Source: an uncultured Odoribacter sp. (GTDB taxonomy: Bacteria > Bacteroidota > Bacteroidia > Bacteroidales > Marinifilaceae). From it: a stretch of 20,461 nucleotides of DNA. How positions within the stretch are numbered: the first letter of the stretch is position 1; each line of letters opens with the position of its first letter. The notes under the pieces are model-generated. The model was given only the letters and a program-made list of their open reading frames with translations. It was not told where the DNA came from and did not search any database. Location: assembly GCA_905193145.1 (NCBI GenBank), contig CAJJNP010000043.1, positions 1 through 20,461 on the forward strand, written 5' to 3'. The position numbers and the translations under genes are program-made. Below, piece by piece: positions 7,597 through 16,189 of the stretch.

Positions 7597-9105
7597 ATGA
7601 GAAAAATAATGTTGAAAATTTGTATAGTCCCCTTGATGTTGCTTGCTTCTTGCCAGGATTGGTTGGATGTACAACCCAAGGCGGAAATCAAATTAGATGT
7701 GATGTTTGAAACTGAGCAAGGTTTTAAAGATGCTTTAGTCGGATGCTATATTATGATGTCGGATAATTCTTTGTATGGGGCAGAAATGACCTGTACCTTT
7801 TTGGATGTACTGGCGCAACAGTATGCATTGCAGGGGTCTTCTTCCGGAGCGTATTATAATGCTTCCCGATATATGTATACGGCAGCTAATTGTGAGTCGA
7901 AAATTAATGCCATCTGGTCTAAGACATATAATATAATAGCTAATGTAAATGCCTTGATAGAAGGATTGGAAAATAACAGAGATAAACTGCATCCGTCTAT
8001 TTATGCGATGACGAAAGCAGAAGCATATGGTATACGTGCCTATCTTTATTTTGATTTGGTCCGTCTTTTTACTTGGGGAAATTTATCACAACGTCCGGAG
8101 GTTTTGGATAAGTTATCGCTTCCTTATGTAAAGGTGTATGATAAGGGCATCGTGGTTCAGTCTACTTTGCGTAAGGTGTTGGAGTATCTTCATGCTGATT
8201 TGAATATTGCGTTGGAATTGTTTGATGTATATGACCCTGACAGTAAATCGGGGAATAGACCGGATGATTACGAATTGCCCAATGATGACAAATTTTACGA
8301 AGCTGAAAATAGAGTTTTTCGTATGAATTTAAAAGCTGCTCGGGCTTTGGAGATGCGTATTTATATGTGGGAGGGAAATTATGAGGAGGCACATAAGAGT
8401 GCTGTAAAGGTGGAAGAATTGGAATTGAAATTTGCTACAAAATTGGATGAAGATGAAAGGTATAGAGACTTGACTTTTTCAGAAGAAATGCTATTTGGAT
8501 TGGAAGCGAACAAACGTTTTGATAATGTTGTAAAGTCTTATTTTAAATTGACAGTAGCTGATGATGCAAATATTAATTATGATGTTCTTTATTTGGGCAA
8601 TACCCGAGTGGAAGATTTGTATGAAATCAAGACAGGTATTGGTGCTTCTGACTGGCGTTACACCCGTTGGTGGGATAAATCAACTAATGATTACTGTTTC
8701 TTGAAATTTTGGGAATATGAAGATATGAAGTTTATAAACAGAGTGCCTTTAATTCGTTCTTCTGAGGTTTATTATACTTTGGCTGAATGTATTTTGCGGT
8801 TAGGCAAAGATAAAGATGAGGCAATCCTGTTATTGAATAAGGTGAGAAATGCCCGAAATATACCATCATCGTTGAATCTTTCTAATGAGTTGACTTCGGA
8901 AGAGGTGATGAAGGAGTTGGAAAAAGAATGGCGAAAAGATTTTATTGGAGACGGACAGTTGTTTTACTATTATAAACGTCTTGGATTTACGTCAATTCCA
9001 AACGGTCCGGCAATGGCTTATGACGATAATGTGTATGTACTGCCAATGCCCCAGTTGGAAATAGATTTTGGTGGTAGGGAACCGATGGTTGATAAAGAGA
9101 AATAA
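7597..9105 (+). CDS. SusD/RagB-family surface nutrient-binding lipoprotein
   Basis: A 502-residue lipoprotein with signal MRKIMLKICIVPLMLLASC (Cys19), then the typical SusD opening QDWLDVQPKAEI and a TPR-rich helical body (AEAYGIRAYLYFDLVRLFTWG; SSEVYYTLAECILRLG; LLNKVRNARNIP). The C-terminal part carries the usual EWRKDFIGDGQLFYYYKRLG and ends with YVLPMPQLEID. Family members cap the SusC barrel at the cell surface and capture substrate. The ATG at 7597 is chosen over the in-frame TTG at 7585 because it gives a clean signal peptide and is preceded by GAGAAGGATT, one of the few purine-rich ribosome-binding sequences here. It is translationally close to SusC. Confidence 0.95.
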   Translation: MRKIMLKICIVPLMLLASCQDWLDVQPKAEIKLDVMFETEQGFKDALVGCYIMMSDNSLYGAEMTCTFLDVLAQQYALQGSSSGAYYNASRYMYTAANCESKINAIWSKTYNIIANVNALIEGLENNRDKLHPSIYAMTKAEAYGIRAYLYFDLVRLFTWGNLSQRPEVLDKLSLPYVKVYDKGIVVQSTLRKVLEYLHADLNIALELFDVYDPDSKSGNRPDDYELPNDDKFYEAENRVFRMNLKAARALEMRIYMWEGNYEEAHKSAVKVEELELKFATKLDEDERYRDLTFSEEMLFGLEANKRFDNVVKSYFKLTVADDANINYDVLYLGNTRVEDLYEIKTGIGASDWRYTRWWDKSTNDYCFLKFWEYEDMKFINRVPLIRSSEVYYTLAECILRLGKDKDEAILLLNKVRNARNIPSSLNLSNELTSEEVMKELEKEWRKDFIGDGQLFYYYKRLGFTSIPNGPAMAYDDNVYVLPMPQLEIDFGGREPMVDKEK

Positions 9106-9115
9106 TAATAAGATT

Positions 9116-9850
9116 ATGAGAAAATTTGGATATTATATAGTAGGTTTTCTGTTCGCAGTGGGATTGTGCGGATGTGAAAAATCGGATATGATGCTTTATG
9201 AACAAAATGCCGGAGTGTATTTTGAAACGGCATCTTATAGTTATACATTTCTGGAGGATCCGAAAGCAACGTCTAAAGTTGTAAAATTGTCAGTGGATAT
9301 TTCCGGTTCGCAGGTGGACTATGACAGGGAGTTTATTGTGACAAGACCGGTGTCGGATACCATTACGACAGCTGAAGATGATCAGTATAAAATAGGGAAA
9401 GGGGTTGTAAAAGCCAATGAGTATAACGGTTATGTAGAAGTGGAAGTTTTTAGAGATGAGCGGTTAAACGATTCTATTTATACCGTAGCGTTGGAAATCC
9501 AACCGAATAATGATTTCCCGGAAATCCGTTTGAATAAGAAAATTATGCAACTTTCATTTACGAACAAAGTGGTGAAACCTGCCAATTGGAGTTGGTTGCG
9601 TTGGTATTTCGGTACACCTTTTTCAACACGGTGGTGGCTTTTCATTTGTGAGGCTACCGGAAGGACATCGCTACCCTATTATCCGACACATGCTGATAAA
9701 GAGACCTGGTGGATGGATGTGGGAACCTTGCAGGCTTACCAAACGATAGTTCGTTTGGCATTGGATGAATATAATGGAAAACATCCCAATGACCCATTGA
9801 CGCATGATGATGGGGATTATGCCGGTCAACCGATAGAGATGCCAAATTAA
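9116..9850 (+). CDS. DUF4843-like lipoprotein
   Basis: A 244-residue lipoprotein with signal ending FLFAVGLCGC (Cys20). After the Cys it follows the DUF4843 pattern: an early YEQNAGVYFETASYSYTFLE strand, a middle beta-rich region (KLSVDISGSQVDYDREFIV; VEVEVFRDERLNDSIYTVALEI) and a tryptophan-rich end (WSWLRWYFGTPFSTRWWLFI). DUF4843 proteins nearly always follow SusD genes in Bacteroidales and are thought to be surface accessory components, but no function has been shown. The ATG at 9116 gives a proper signal peptide; an earlier in-frame ATG would overlap the end of SusD and lack one. The cluster of aromatic residues could form a ligand platform, which is inference. Confidence 0.82.
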   Translation: MRKFGYYIVGFLFAVGLCGCEKSDMMLYEQNAGVYFETASYSYTFLEDPKATSKVVKLSVDISGSQVDYDREFIVTRPVSDTITTAEDDQYKIGKGVVKANEYNGYVEVEVFRDERLNDSIYTVALEIQPNNDFPEIRLNKKIMQLSFTNKVVKPANWSWLRWYFGTPFSTRWWLFICEATGRTSLPYYPTHADKETWWMDVGTLQAYQTIVRLALDEYNGKHPNDPLTHDDGDYAGQPIEMPN

Positions 9851-9873
9851 ATGAAACGGAAAATGAAATAGCT

Positions 9874-11445
9874 ATGAGAAAATTGATATATGTATGTATT
9901 GTTTTGATTGCTTTCTGTACAAGTTGTTTTGATGATGAAAGTAATTTGGATATCAAGGAGTTAAATCCGATACGAATTGAAAATATCGATTTACGGAAAA
10001 ACTTTTTTTCCCTTTTTATGGGAGATACTTTGAGAATTGAGCCTTTGGTGTTTTGTGAAGGAATACCAGACAGTGAGTTGGCTTATGAATGGCAGTTGTC
10101 GGGAGGAACGATTGTTCCCACTGTAATAGATTCTACTATGTATTTGTGTGCGGAAATAACAGCACCTCCTTATTCAACGGGAGGAGGATATTTCTTAAAA
10201 TTTACCATAACGGATAAAACCACGGGAATATCCCGCATAGAACCTTTTTATGTGGAAGTATTGAGCCCTTACGGAGAGGGAATTTTGATAGCTGACACAA
10301 AGGATGATGGTCTACATAGTGATATCTCCTTAGTGATGAGTCGTGAAGTATCAAGCAGTATTACGAGTACAAATTCTAAAATCAATATTTTTAGAAATCT
10401 TTGGTCTAAAAATAATGGAGCTCCGTTGGATGGACGTGTGTTGGATGCAATAACCAGTATATATGGAACAAATCGCTCATTGACAGTAGTAACGACAGAG
10501 CATATTTATCGTGCCGATAATATTGATTTTATAAACATTCCATCGGAAATGGATGAAGCTATATTTGGATTAGTTGTTCCTCCAAATATTGGACATGGAT
10601 ATTCTAATGCTTTGTTTTCAATATATAATCCTACAAAGCATGAAATATTGAGTGCAAATGGAATGGTGGCTACTAGATCTTGTCAAAATGGAGCAAGAAC
10701 GTTTGGCTATACTTTATACCCTCCTAAAATTAAAAATTATAATGTTACGATGATGTATGGTCCTAAGTCTTATTATCCTGTTTATGCTTATGATGCATTA
10801 GGAAAGCAAATGTTATTTTTTGATTTTTCTAAATCTTGGTCGCCACAAGAACAAGCTATTGGTAGCTTGTTTGATGTCGGTGATTTAAGTGCCTATGAAC
10901 CATTTTACTTATCAGAAATGTCTTCTGGAATTACCTTACTTACTAAACAGTTAAGTGGAGGTGAGTATAAGGCTTTAGTTATGAATAAATTGAATGGAAA
11001 TGGAGCTAATTATGCGAAGGCTGTATACGATTTTAGTGCAGCAACAAATATAAATAAGGCAAAATATTTCGAGTTAAATCAATTGGAGGATGCCGTATAT
11101 TATGCTACAGATGAAGAAGTTTATGTAACGCCTATGGCCAGTATAAATGCTCAGGTGCAGTGGAGAGTCCCTGCGGGTTCAGGAGATAAAATTACAGGAA
11201 TTAAAATTTATAAATGGTCAGGTGGTCAATGCAGATATCCAAATGGGCAAGATGGAGAATCTTTCGTTTCTTCAGTAAATCGGATGTTGATGATTACAAC
11301 ATATAACGAAGCGACAAAAGAGGGTAAAGTAACATTGGTTCCGATTGTAACTTTGGGAGTTGGAGGCTTGGAACAGAATCAAGAGTATCATGTTGTATTG
11401 TCCGGTTTTGGAAAAATATTGGGTATTTATAAACAAAATAAATAA
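9874..11445 (+). CDS. PKD-like family lipoprotein
   Basis: A 523-residue lipoprotein with signal MRKLIYVCIVLIAFCTSC (Cys18). Residues of about 25-130 look like an Ig/PKD-type beta-sandwich (LAYEWQLSGGTIVP; GGGYFLKFTITDKTTG; FYVEV). The remaining three quarters are beta-rich with recurring short strands and aromatic residues (ILIADTKDDGLHSDISLVM; AYDALGKQMLFFDFS; VYYATDEEVYVTPMA), possibly a propeller-like fold. Its place directly after the DUF4843-like gene is a combination I know from Odoribacteraceae-type loci, where it is called PKD-like family lipoprotein. A role as a surface glycan- or protein-binding partner of SusCD is likely but undemonstrated. No catalytic motif is evident. Confidence 0.78.
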   Translation: MRKLIYVCIVLIAFCTSCFDDESNLDIKELNPIRIENIDLRKNFFSLFMGDTLRIEPLVFCEGIPDSELAYEWQLSGGTIVPTVIDSTMYLCAEITAPPYSTGGGYFLKFTITDKTTGISRIEPFYVEVLSPYGEGILIADTKDDGLHSDISLVMSREVSSSITSTNSKINIFRNLWSKNNGAPLDGRVLDAITSIYGTNRSLTVVTTEHIYRADNIDFINIPSEMDEAIFGLVVPPNIGHGYSNALFSIYNPTKHEILSANGMVATRSCQNGARTFGYTLYPPKIKNYNVTMMYGPKSYYPVYAYDALGKQMLFFDFSKSWSPQEQAIGSLFDVGDLSAYEPFYLSEMSSGITLLTKQLSGGEYKALVMNKLNGNGANYAKAVYDFSAATNINKAKYFELNQLEDAVYYATDEEVYVTPMASINAQVQWRVPAGSGDKITGIKIYKWSGGQCRYPNGQDGESFVSSVNRMLMITTYNEATKEGKVTLVPIVTLGVGGLEQNQEYHVVLSGFGKILGIYKQNK

Positions 11446-11452
11446 TTAGGCC

Positions 11453-12427
11453 ATGAACAAATTAGGATTATTCTTGGTGCCGTTGTTTAGTATTCTTATC
11501 TTTTGTGGATGTAACAATGATGATGACGTACAGGACGGCAATTATGTAACAGAAAATAAAATGCGTGTGAAACGTATGGAAGGAGAAAATGCACATTGGG
11601 GAAAATATATTTTAGAATTTAATTACCGAGCTGATGGTCGTTTGGAAAATGCCATCCGCTTAAATCCGAATGTTGCTGATCAACGGGATACAGTGGGAAT
11701 CTTTCAAGTAGAATATGATAATGATTTTCATGAATTTAAAATATATGATATTGTGCTGCGCATTGATGCGGATTCTGTAAATAAATTGCAGCAGTTGTAT
11801 CCTACGACTTACCAGGATACATTATTAAAACGAAGGACTTCTGTCTTATATTATTCTACAAAATTAGAAAATGGACAGTTTATGACTAGAATATATCGTC
11901 CCAAAAGATCTAATGGAAGTGGAGAGGAATATAATCCTTCATACGTGAACGTTTTCGGTCAGACCCAAATGTTGGAAGAGACCAAAGAGGGATTGCCTTT
12001 GGTGGTTCGTTGTTATGATGATGTATATAAATCCGGAGGTGAAAATGACGAATACAATCGGACTGTGATGAAGTATGAATTTATGTATGAAGGAAATGAA
12101 ATGAATATGGGGATTTTATCTCAACCAAACTCGTATAGTGAGTCTAGCTGGATAAAGTTAAAAGAAATGAACTTTAGTAATTATTCCGGTGTTTTGGTAG
12201 GGGTAGACAGTGATTTTTATAAAATGAGGAGAAGTGGGGATAAAGTAGTTGTAGCAGAGCCTGGAAAAAACATTACTTACACCTTGAATGAAGCAGGAAT
12301 GGCTGTGAAGTTGGAAACAACAGATGGAGAAACTGCTGTGATCTCTTATGAATCTGGTGGTGGAAATTTTTCTGAATTATATGCGCCACCTTTGGATCAT
12401 GTGTTGGGAAAAGTATGGATAAAATAA
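11453..12427 (+). CDS. Lipoprotein of unknown function with YD-like beta-hairpin motifs
   Basis: A 324-residue lipoprotein with signal MNKLGLFLVPLFSILIFCGC (Cys20) and an acidic post-Cys stretch (NNDDDVQDG) that may favour surface export. I cannot name the family. The N-terminal part has GKYILEFNYRADGRLENAIR and the C-terminal part ITYTLNEAGMAVKLETTDGE; both resemble the strand-turn-strand units of YD/RHS-type or DUF4595-like proteins. It ends LDHVLGKVWIK. Only seven bases separate it from the preceding gene, so it belongs to the same operon. It has no enzyme signature; a structural or ligand-binding role on the outer membrane is the most that position supports. Confidence 0.72.
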   Translation: MNKLGLFLVPLFSILIFCGCNNDDDVQDGNYVTENKMRVKRMEGENAHWGKYILEFNYRADGRLENAIRLNPNVADQRDTVGIFQVEYDNDFHEFKIYDIVLRIDADSVNKLQQLYPTTYQDTLLKRRTSVLYYSTKLENGQFMTRIYRPKRSNGSGEEYNPSYVNVFGQTQMLEETKEGLPLVVRCYDDVYKSGGENDEYNRTVMKYEFMYEGNEMNMGILSQPNSYSESSWIKLKEMNFSNYSGVLVGVDSDFYKMRRSGDKVVVAEPGKNITYTLNEAGMAVKLETTDGETAVISYESGGGNFSELYAPPLDHVLGKVWIK

Positions 12428-12455
12428 TGTTGAATGAATTTTAATACGAATGTTT

Positions 12456-13493
12456 ATGAAAAAAATAATATGGAGTACGTTATTGGCTGTTGCATTTTCT
12501 GTAAGTGCTTGCTCGGACGATGACGAAGATGTTGCAGTGCCTGTATTACCGGAAAGTGATATGAATATCAGTGTTCCTGGTGATAATAATGCAGGTGCAT
12601 GGCAGCCGGGAATGCCTTATGAACCATATCCTGGAATGCCGGGAAATGCTCTTGGAACAAAAGTGCATGTGTTGGTGATTGATGCGGAAGAGCATGGTCG
12701 GAAAATTCTTAGTGTGTTGAAGAATGAGTCTTGGCCTTGGATCTTGGATGAGGATGATAAAGCTAATTTTAAGCAGACCTGTTTTCCGACTCATGAGGAT
12801 ATTATTCTGAATATAACGGAAAGTTATGATGAATTTAATCCGAATAATGTTGCTTGCGATATTGTTAATGCCAGCTTTTCTGTTTTTCATTTGGATGCTG
12901 CTAGAGATAATTTGGCAAAATTTGAGGATAAGGAGAAATTTCCCGAGTTCCCGTTAGTGATTACAAGTGCAGGGAATGGAACCAATATGTTTAAACAAGT
13001 TATGTGGGATTCTTGTATGGTGTGGGGTGGACTTTCTTGGGAGGATCATGTATTGCCGCATATGGGGTGGAATCCTGACGGACCATTTACAGAGGAACAA
13101 GCAATGTGGTTTAAGCCTGGGGATGTAGGAGCTGCTTATATAGTGCAGAATGTAGACAATAATGGACATAAAAAAGATTGGATAATAGTTGGGCGAGATG
13201 ACGGTTATGGAGATAAGCCGGGACCGATTTTAAAAGAACGGTGGATTTGTACGTATTATTCGTTTGATATAGAGGATAATAAAATTGATGGTACGAGTTA
13301 TTCTACTCCGTATGTGGTTAAGATTGCAGCAGAAATAAAGCGGAGAGCTCCACATTATACAAATGATGAGATTGCTCAGTTGATTTTTAGTACAGCTGAT
13401 GATTTAGGTAGTCCAGGCTGTGATGATGTATATGGTTGGGGTAGAATGAATCCGGTTAAGATTTGGGAAGAATTAGCAAAAAGAGGCTATTGA
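12456..13493 (+). CDS. Subtilase-like (S8) lipoprotein with compact Asp/His region
   Basis: A 345-residue lipoprotein with signal ending AFSVSAC (Cys19), an acidic tail and a Pro/Gly-rich linker at about 47-66 (repeated PGMP). The rest tracks the subtilisin fold: LVIDAEEHGRKILSVL (Asp76, His80), DIVNASFS at 135-142, the oxyanion motif SAGN (Asn174), and the serine motif GTSYSTPYV (Ser281), followed by the standard tail DEIAQLIFSTADDLG and YGWGRMNP. Ser, His and Asn are present, but Asp76 lies only four residues before His80, where classical subtilases have about 30. It may be a minimal active protease or a degenerate binding protein. The start at 12456 is preferred; an ATG at 12450 adds only two residues. 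It is the last gene before the terminator at 13504. Confidence 0.8.
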   Translation: MKKIIWSTLLAVAFSVSACSDDDEDVAVPVLPESDMNISVPGDNNAGAWQPGMPYEPYPGMPGNALGTKVHVLVIDAEEHGRKILSVLKNESWPWILDEDDKANFKQTCFPTHEDIILNITESYDEFNPNNVACDIVNASFSVFHLDAARDNLAKFEDKEKFPEFPLVITSAGNGTNMFKQVMWDSCMVWGGLSWEDHVLPHMGWNPDGPFTEEQAMWFKPGDVGAAYIVQNVDNNGHKKDWIIVGRDDGYGDKPGPILKERWICTYYSFDIEDNKIDGTSYSTPYVVKIAAEIKRRAPHYTNDEIAQLIFSTADDLGSPGCDDVYGWGRMNPVKIWEELAKRGY

Positions 13494-13503
13494 TTAATAG
13501 GAT

Positions 13504-13550
13504 AAAAGGGGCTTTGACAAGAAATTGTCAAGCTCCTTTGTATTTTGTTT
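13504..13550 (+). terminator. Terminator closing the SusC operon
   Basis: TTGACAA at 13514-13520 pairs with TTGTCAA around a GAAA tetraloop (13521-13524). The stem continues past one bulged T with the G-rich arm pairing to GCTCCTT (13532-13538), and TTTGTATTTTG follows. It separates the lipoprotein operon from the thioredoxin-like gene. Confidence 0.75.
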
Positions 13551-13576
13551 GAGGTATATGACTTAAAATATTAAAA

Positions 13577-14680
13577 ATGAAGAAGAGTATATTATGGTGT
13601 ATATCCATTATGGTTTTGCTAGGAGTTAATCTCCAAGCTCAAAATCGTTCTATAAACTTTGAGCAAGGAACGTTTGAGGAGGCTTTTAATAAAGCGAAAA
13701 AAAACGGTAAATTGTTATTTGTAGATTGTTATACATCTTGGTGTGGACCATGTAAGATATTAGCTAAAGAAGTGTTTACCGATAATGAGGTTGCTGATTA
13801 TTTTAATGAGTACTTTATTTCTTTTAAGGTGGACTGTGAAAAAGGAGAGGGATCGGAATTAAGCAAACGTTTTGGTGTAAGCGGTTATCCAACACTGTTG
13901 TTTATTAATGAAAAGGGGGAGATTATTAATAAAATAGTAGGAGCCAGTCGGCAACCGCAATTTTTGGAGAGTGTAAAAAAGGGATTGGATACGGAAAACT
14001 CTCTTTTCGCACGAGGGAAAAAATATGATTCCGGTTATCGTGACCGGGAGTTTATAATGAATTTGCTGGAAGACTATAAGGCAATTCGTGAAATCCAAAA
14101 AGCCAAGAAAATTTCAATTGAACTATTGGAATCCATGCCGGAGAAAGAATGGCTTACGGCAGAAATGTGGAAGATTACCAGATATTATTATGTGTCGACT
14201 TATGGCTCAAAATGGTGGAATTTTATTTTGGAACACAGCGATGAATATATTTCTTTGGTAGGTAAAGAAGAGTTTGCAGATAAAATAGGAGAAACTATGC
14301 ATCCGTATCTGTTTGGCTATATTTATGGTCGTAAAAAAGTTCAAAGTAAGGAGGAGTTTGTAACATACAAAGCGATTATTAATAAATATCAGCCAAAGCA
14401 AAAAGATATATTGTATCACTTCATCACGTTAGGGCAGAGTGCTAATTTTGACAATCATGATCAATATGTCAAGACTGTATTAAAAGTTTTGCCGGAGCTG
14501 AGTATTCAGGAACATTACCGTTTTTTTTCAAATGCTATTAAATTTTTGGCTCAGGATTTAAACAAGAAGCAGAAAAAACAATTAATATTGTTATTAAAAA
14601 AATCTTTTTCAATGCAACGAAATCAGGATTATTTTAAATCAGGATATGATAAATTTGTGAAATGCATAGAAGAATGTTAA
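13577..14680 (+). CDS. Exported thioredoxin-fold protein with long helical C-terminus
   Basis: A 367-residue protein with a signal peptide ending LGVNLQAQ (cleavage near residue 21), so it is periplasmic or exported. Residues of about 25-135 form a thioredoxin domain: FEEAFNKAKKNGKLLFVD, the active site WCGPCK (Cys56 and Cys59) and the cis-Pro loop GYPTLLF (Pro105). Both redox cysteines are present, so disulphide reduction or exchange is expected. About 230 further residues are Lys/Glu-rich and helical, with no recognised motif; they may bind a partner. It is cut off from the SusC operon by a terminator and is followed by another hairpin, so it may be expressed alone. In context it could protect or reduce surface or substrate proteins, but the partner is unknown. 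Confidence 0.88.
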   Translation: MKKSILWCISIMVLLGVNLQAQNRSINFEQGTFEEAFNKAKKNGKLLFVDCYTSWCGPCKILAKEVFTDNEVADYFNEYFISFKVDCEKGEGSELSKRFGVSGYPTLLFINEKGEIINKIVGASRQPQFLESVKKGLDTENSLFARGKKYDSGYRDREFIMNLLEDYKAIREIQKAKKISIELLESMPEKEWLTAEMWKITRYYYVSTYGSKWWNFILEHSDEYISLVGKEEFADKIGETMHPYLFGYIYGRKKVQSKEEFVTYKAIINKYQPKQKDILYHFITLGQSANFDNHDQYVKTVLKVLPELSIQEHYRFFSNAIKFLAQDLNKKQKKQLILLLKKSFSMQRNQDYFKSGYDKFVKCIEEC

Positions 14681-14713
14681 GATGCTGCAAGATTAGGATA
14701 GATAAATAGTTAA

Positions 14714-14757
14714 CCCTCTGTTTTTCGTATGCATAGTCAAGAATGGAGGGCATTTTA
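14714..14757 (+). terminator. Hairpin between thioredoxin-like and fucosidase genes
   Basis: CCCTCTGTTTTT at 14714-14725 pairs along 12 positions (three G-T) with AAGAATGGAGGG at 14739-14750 around a 13-base loop, and CATTTTAG follows. It could be a moderate terminator for the thioredoxin-like gene or a 5' leader structure for the fucosidase, whose start is only about 24 bases downstream. Confidence 0.55.
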
Positions 14758-14773
14758 GTATAAATTGATGTTT

Positions 14774-16156
14774 ATGAAAAAACACGTATTGCTAGGGATG
14801 CTCGCTGTTTTCCTTTTGCCTGTATCTGGTATTGGACAGACAAAAATTTGGGATGAAACGGAGCAACAGAAAGAAAAGCGTATGGAGTGGTGGATACAGA
14901 ATCGTTTTGGAATGTTTATTCATTGGGGATTGTATTCTTCGCTGGCTCGCCATGAGTGGGTGATGCGTTATGAAAAAATTGCTCCGGAGGAGTATGAAAA
15001 GTACATGGCTTTTTTTGAACCGGATCTTTATAATCCAAAGGAATGGGCTCGTATGGCGAAAGAGGCTGGCATGAAGTATGCGGTAATTACGACTAAGCAC
15101 CATGAAGGTTTCTGTATGTTTGAAACGAAGTATACCGATTATCAATCTAAGAAAGCTCCTCTATGTCGTAAGGATTTGATAAAGGAGTGGGTGGATGCAT
15201 TTCGTGCTGAAGGTTTGAAAGTTGGATTCTATTACAGTCTTTTGGATTGGCATCATCCGGATTTTTCTATTGACCGTCTTCATCCGTTGGCTCCTAAAGA
15301 TACGTCAATGTATGAGGAAATGAATAAGAATCGGAATATGAACCGCTATCGGAAGTTTGTGAAGAATCAAGTTACAGAGTTGTTGACCAATTATGGTAAA
15401 ATTGATTTGTTGTGGTTGGATTATTCTTATCCAACGGGTTCATTTGGTAAAGGTCGTAAAGATTGGGATTCCGAGGAGTTGGTGAAGTTAGTGCGCAGAC
15501 TGCAACCTGGCATTATCATTAACGACCGGGCGGATTTATTGGATGTGCCTGGAGGTTGGGATTTTTCGACTCCTGAGCAATACAAAGTGTCCCAATGGCC
15601 GGAACGTAACGGCAAACGCATTGCCTGGGAAACGTGTCAAACTTTTTCGGGTTCGTGGGGGTATTATCGGGATGAGACGACTTGGAAAAACACTCATCAA
15701 TTATTGACCTTGTTGATAGAATCTGTGAGTAAGGGGGGAAATCTTTTGTTGAATGTCGGTCCGACAGCACGCGGGACATTTGATGCTCGTGCACAGGAAC
15801 GGCTAAAGGGTATTGGAGAGTGGATGTGTGTGAATAGTCCGTCTATTTATGGATGTACAGAAGCTCCAGAAGAATTCAAGGCTCCAGAGAATACAGTTTT
15901 GACATATAATCCGAAGACTAATCGTCTTTACATTCATCTGTTGGATTATCCTTTAGAACGTATTCTTTTAGAGGGGTATGCAGGTAAGGTGAAATATGCA
16001 CAATTTTTGCATGATCGCTCAGAATTAAAATTTGGTAAAGCTCCTTTTAGTATAACTTATCAGGAAGAGTTGAAGAAGGAGGATCTTTCTTTGGAATTAC
16101 CTGTTATTAAGCCAAATGTAGATATTCCAGTGATTGAATTGATATTGAATGAATAA
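14774..16156 (+). CDS. Alpha-L-fucosidase, glycoside hydrolase family 29
   Basis: A 460-residue exported enzyme with a signal peptide ending LPVSGIGQ. GH29 landmarks run in order: WWIQNRFGMFIHWGLYS at 39-55, YAVITTKHHEGFCMF at 102-116, VGFYYSLLDWHHPDF at 150-164, and IDLLWLDYS at 210-218, whose Asp216 matches the catalytic nucleophile position. LLLNVGPTARGTF follows at 325-336. The enzyme removes terminal alpha-L-fucose from glycans such as those on mucins and milk oligosaccharides. The length fits a catalytic domain with a short C-terminal beta-domain and no extra carbohydrate-binding module. Whether it is GH29 subfamily A or B cannot be told by eye. Starts at 14768 and 14765 (TTG) are also possible; 14774 gives the cleanest signal peptide. 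It is the only glycosidase in the window and suggests a fucosylated substrate for the locus. Confidence 0.94.
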   Translation: MKKHVLLGMLAVFLLPVSGIGQTKIWDETEQQKEKRMEWWIQNRFGMFIHWGLYSSLARHEWVMRYEKIAPEEYEKYMAFFEPDLYNPKEWARMAKEAGMKYAVITTKHHEGFCMFETKYTDYQSKKAPLCRKDLIKEWVDAFRAEGLKVGFYYSLLDWHHPDFSIDRLHPLAPKDTSMYEEMNKNRNMNRYRKFVKNQVTELLTNYGKIDLLWLDYSYPTGSFGKGRKDWDSEELVKLVRRLQPGIIINDRADLLDVPGGWDFSTPEQYKVSQWPERNGKRIAWETCQTFSGSWGYYRDETTWKNTHQLLTLLIESVSKGGNLLLNVGPTARGTFDARAQERLKGIGEWMCVNSPSIYGCTEAPEEFKAPENTVLTYNPKTNRLYIHLLDYPLERILLEGYAGKVKYAQFLHDRSELKFGKAPFSITYQEELKKEDLSLELPVIKPNVDIPVIELILNE

Positions 16157-16164
16157 GAAATATA

Positions 16165-16189
16165 AAGAAGGTGTGTCACACACCTTCTT
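16165..16189. terminator. Perfect palindrome between convergent genes (bidirectional terminator)
   Basis: Arms 16165-16176 and 16178-16189 are perfect reverse complements around a single base, giving an 11-bp stem with a three-base loop. It lies nine bases after the fucosidase stop and overlaps the stop codon of the minus-strand nuclease-family gene (16188-16190). A/T-rich sequence flanks both sides, so it can end transcription in both directions. Confidence 0.7.

Noticed and set aside
9851..9873. Tiny reading frame (six codons) between the DUF4843-like and PKD-like genes
   Set aside because: Too short and featureless to support as a gene or leader peptide.
12450..14788. Shared ATG-TTT-ATG-AAAAAA start context of the subtilase-like and fucosidase genes
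   Set aside because: Striking by eye but only about 15 low-complexity bases, common for Bacteroidota signal-peptide starts.
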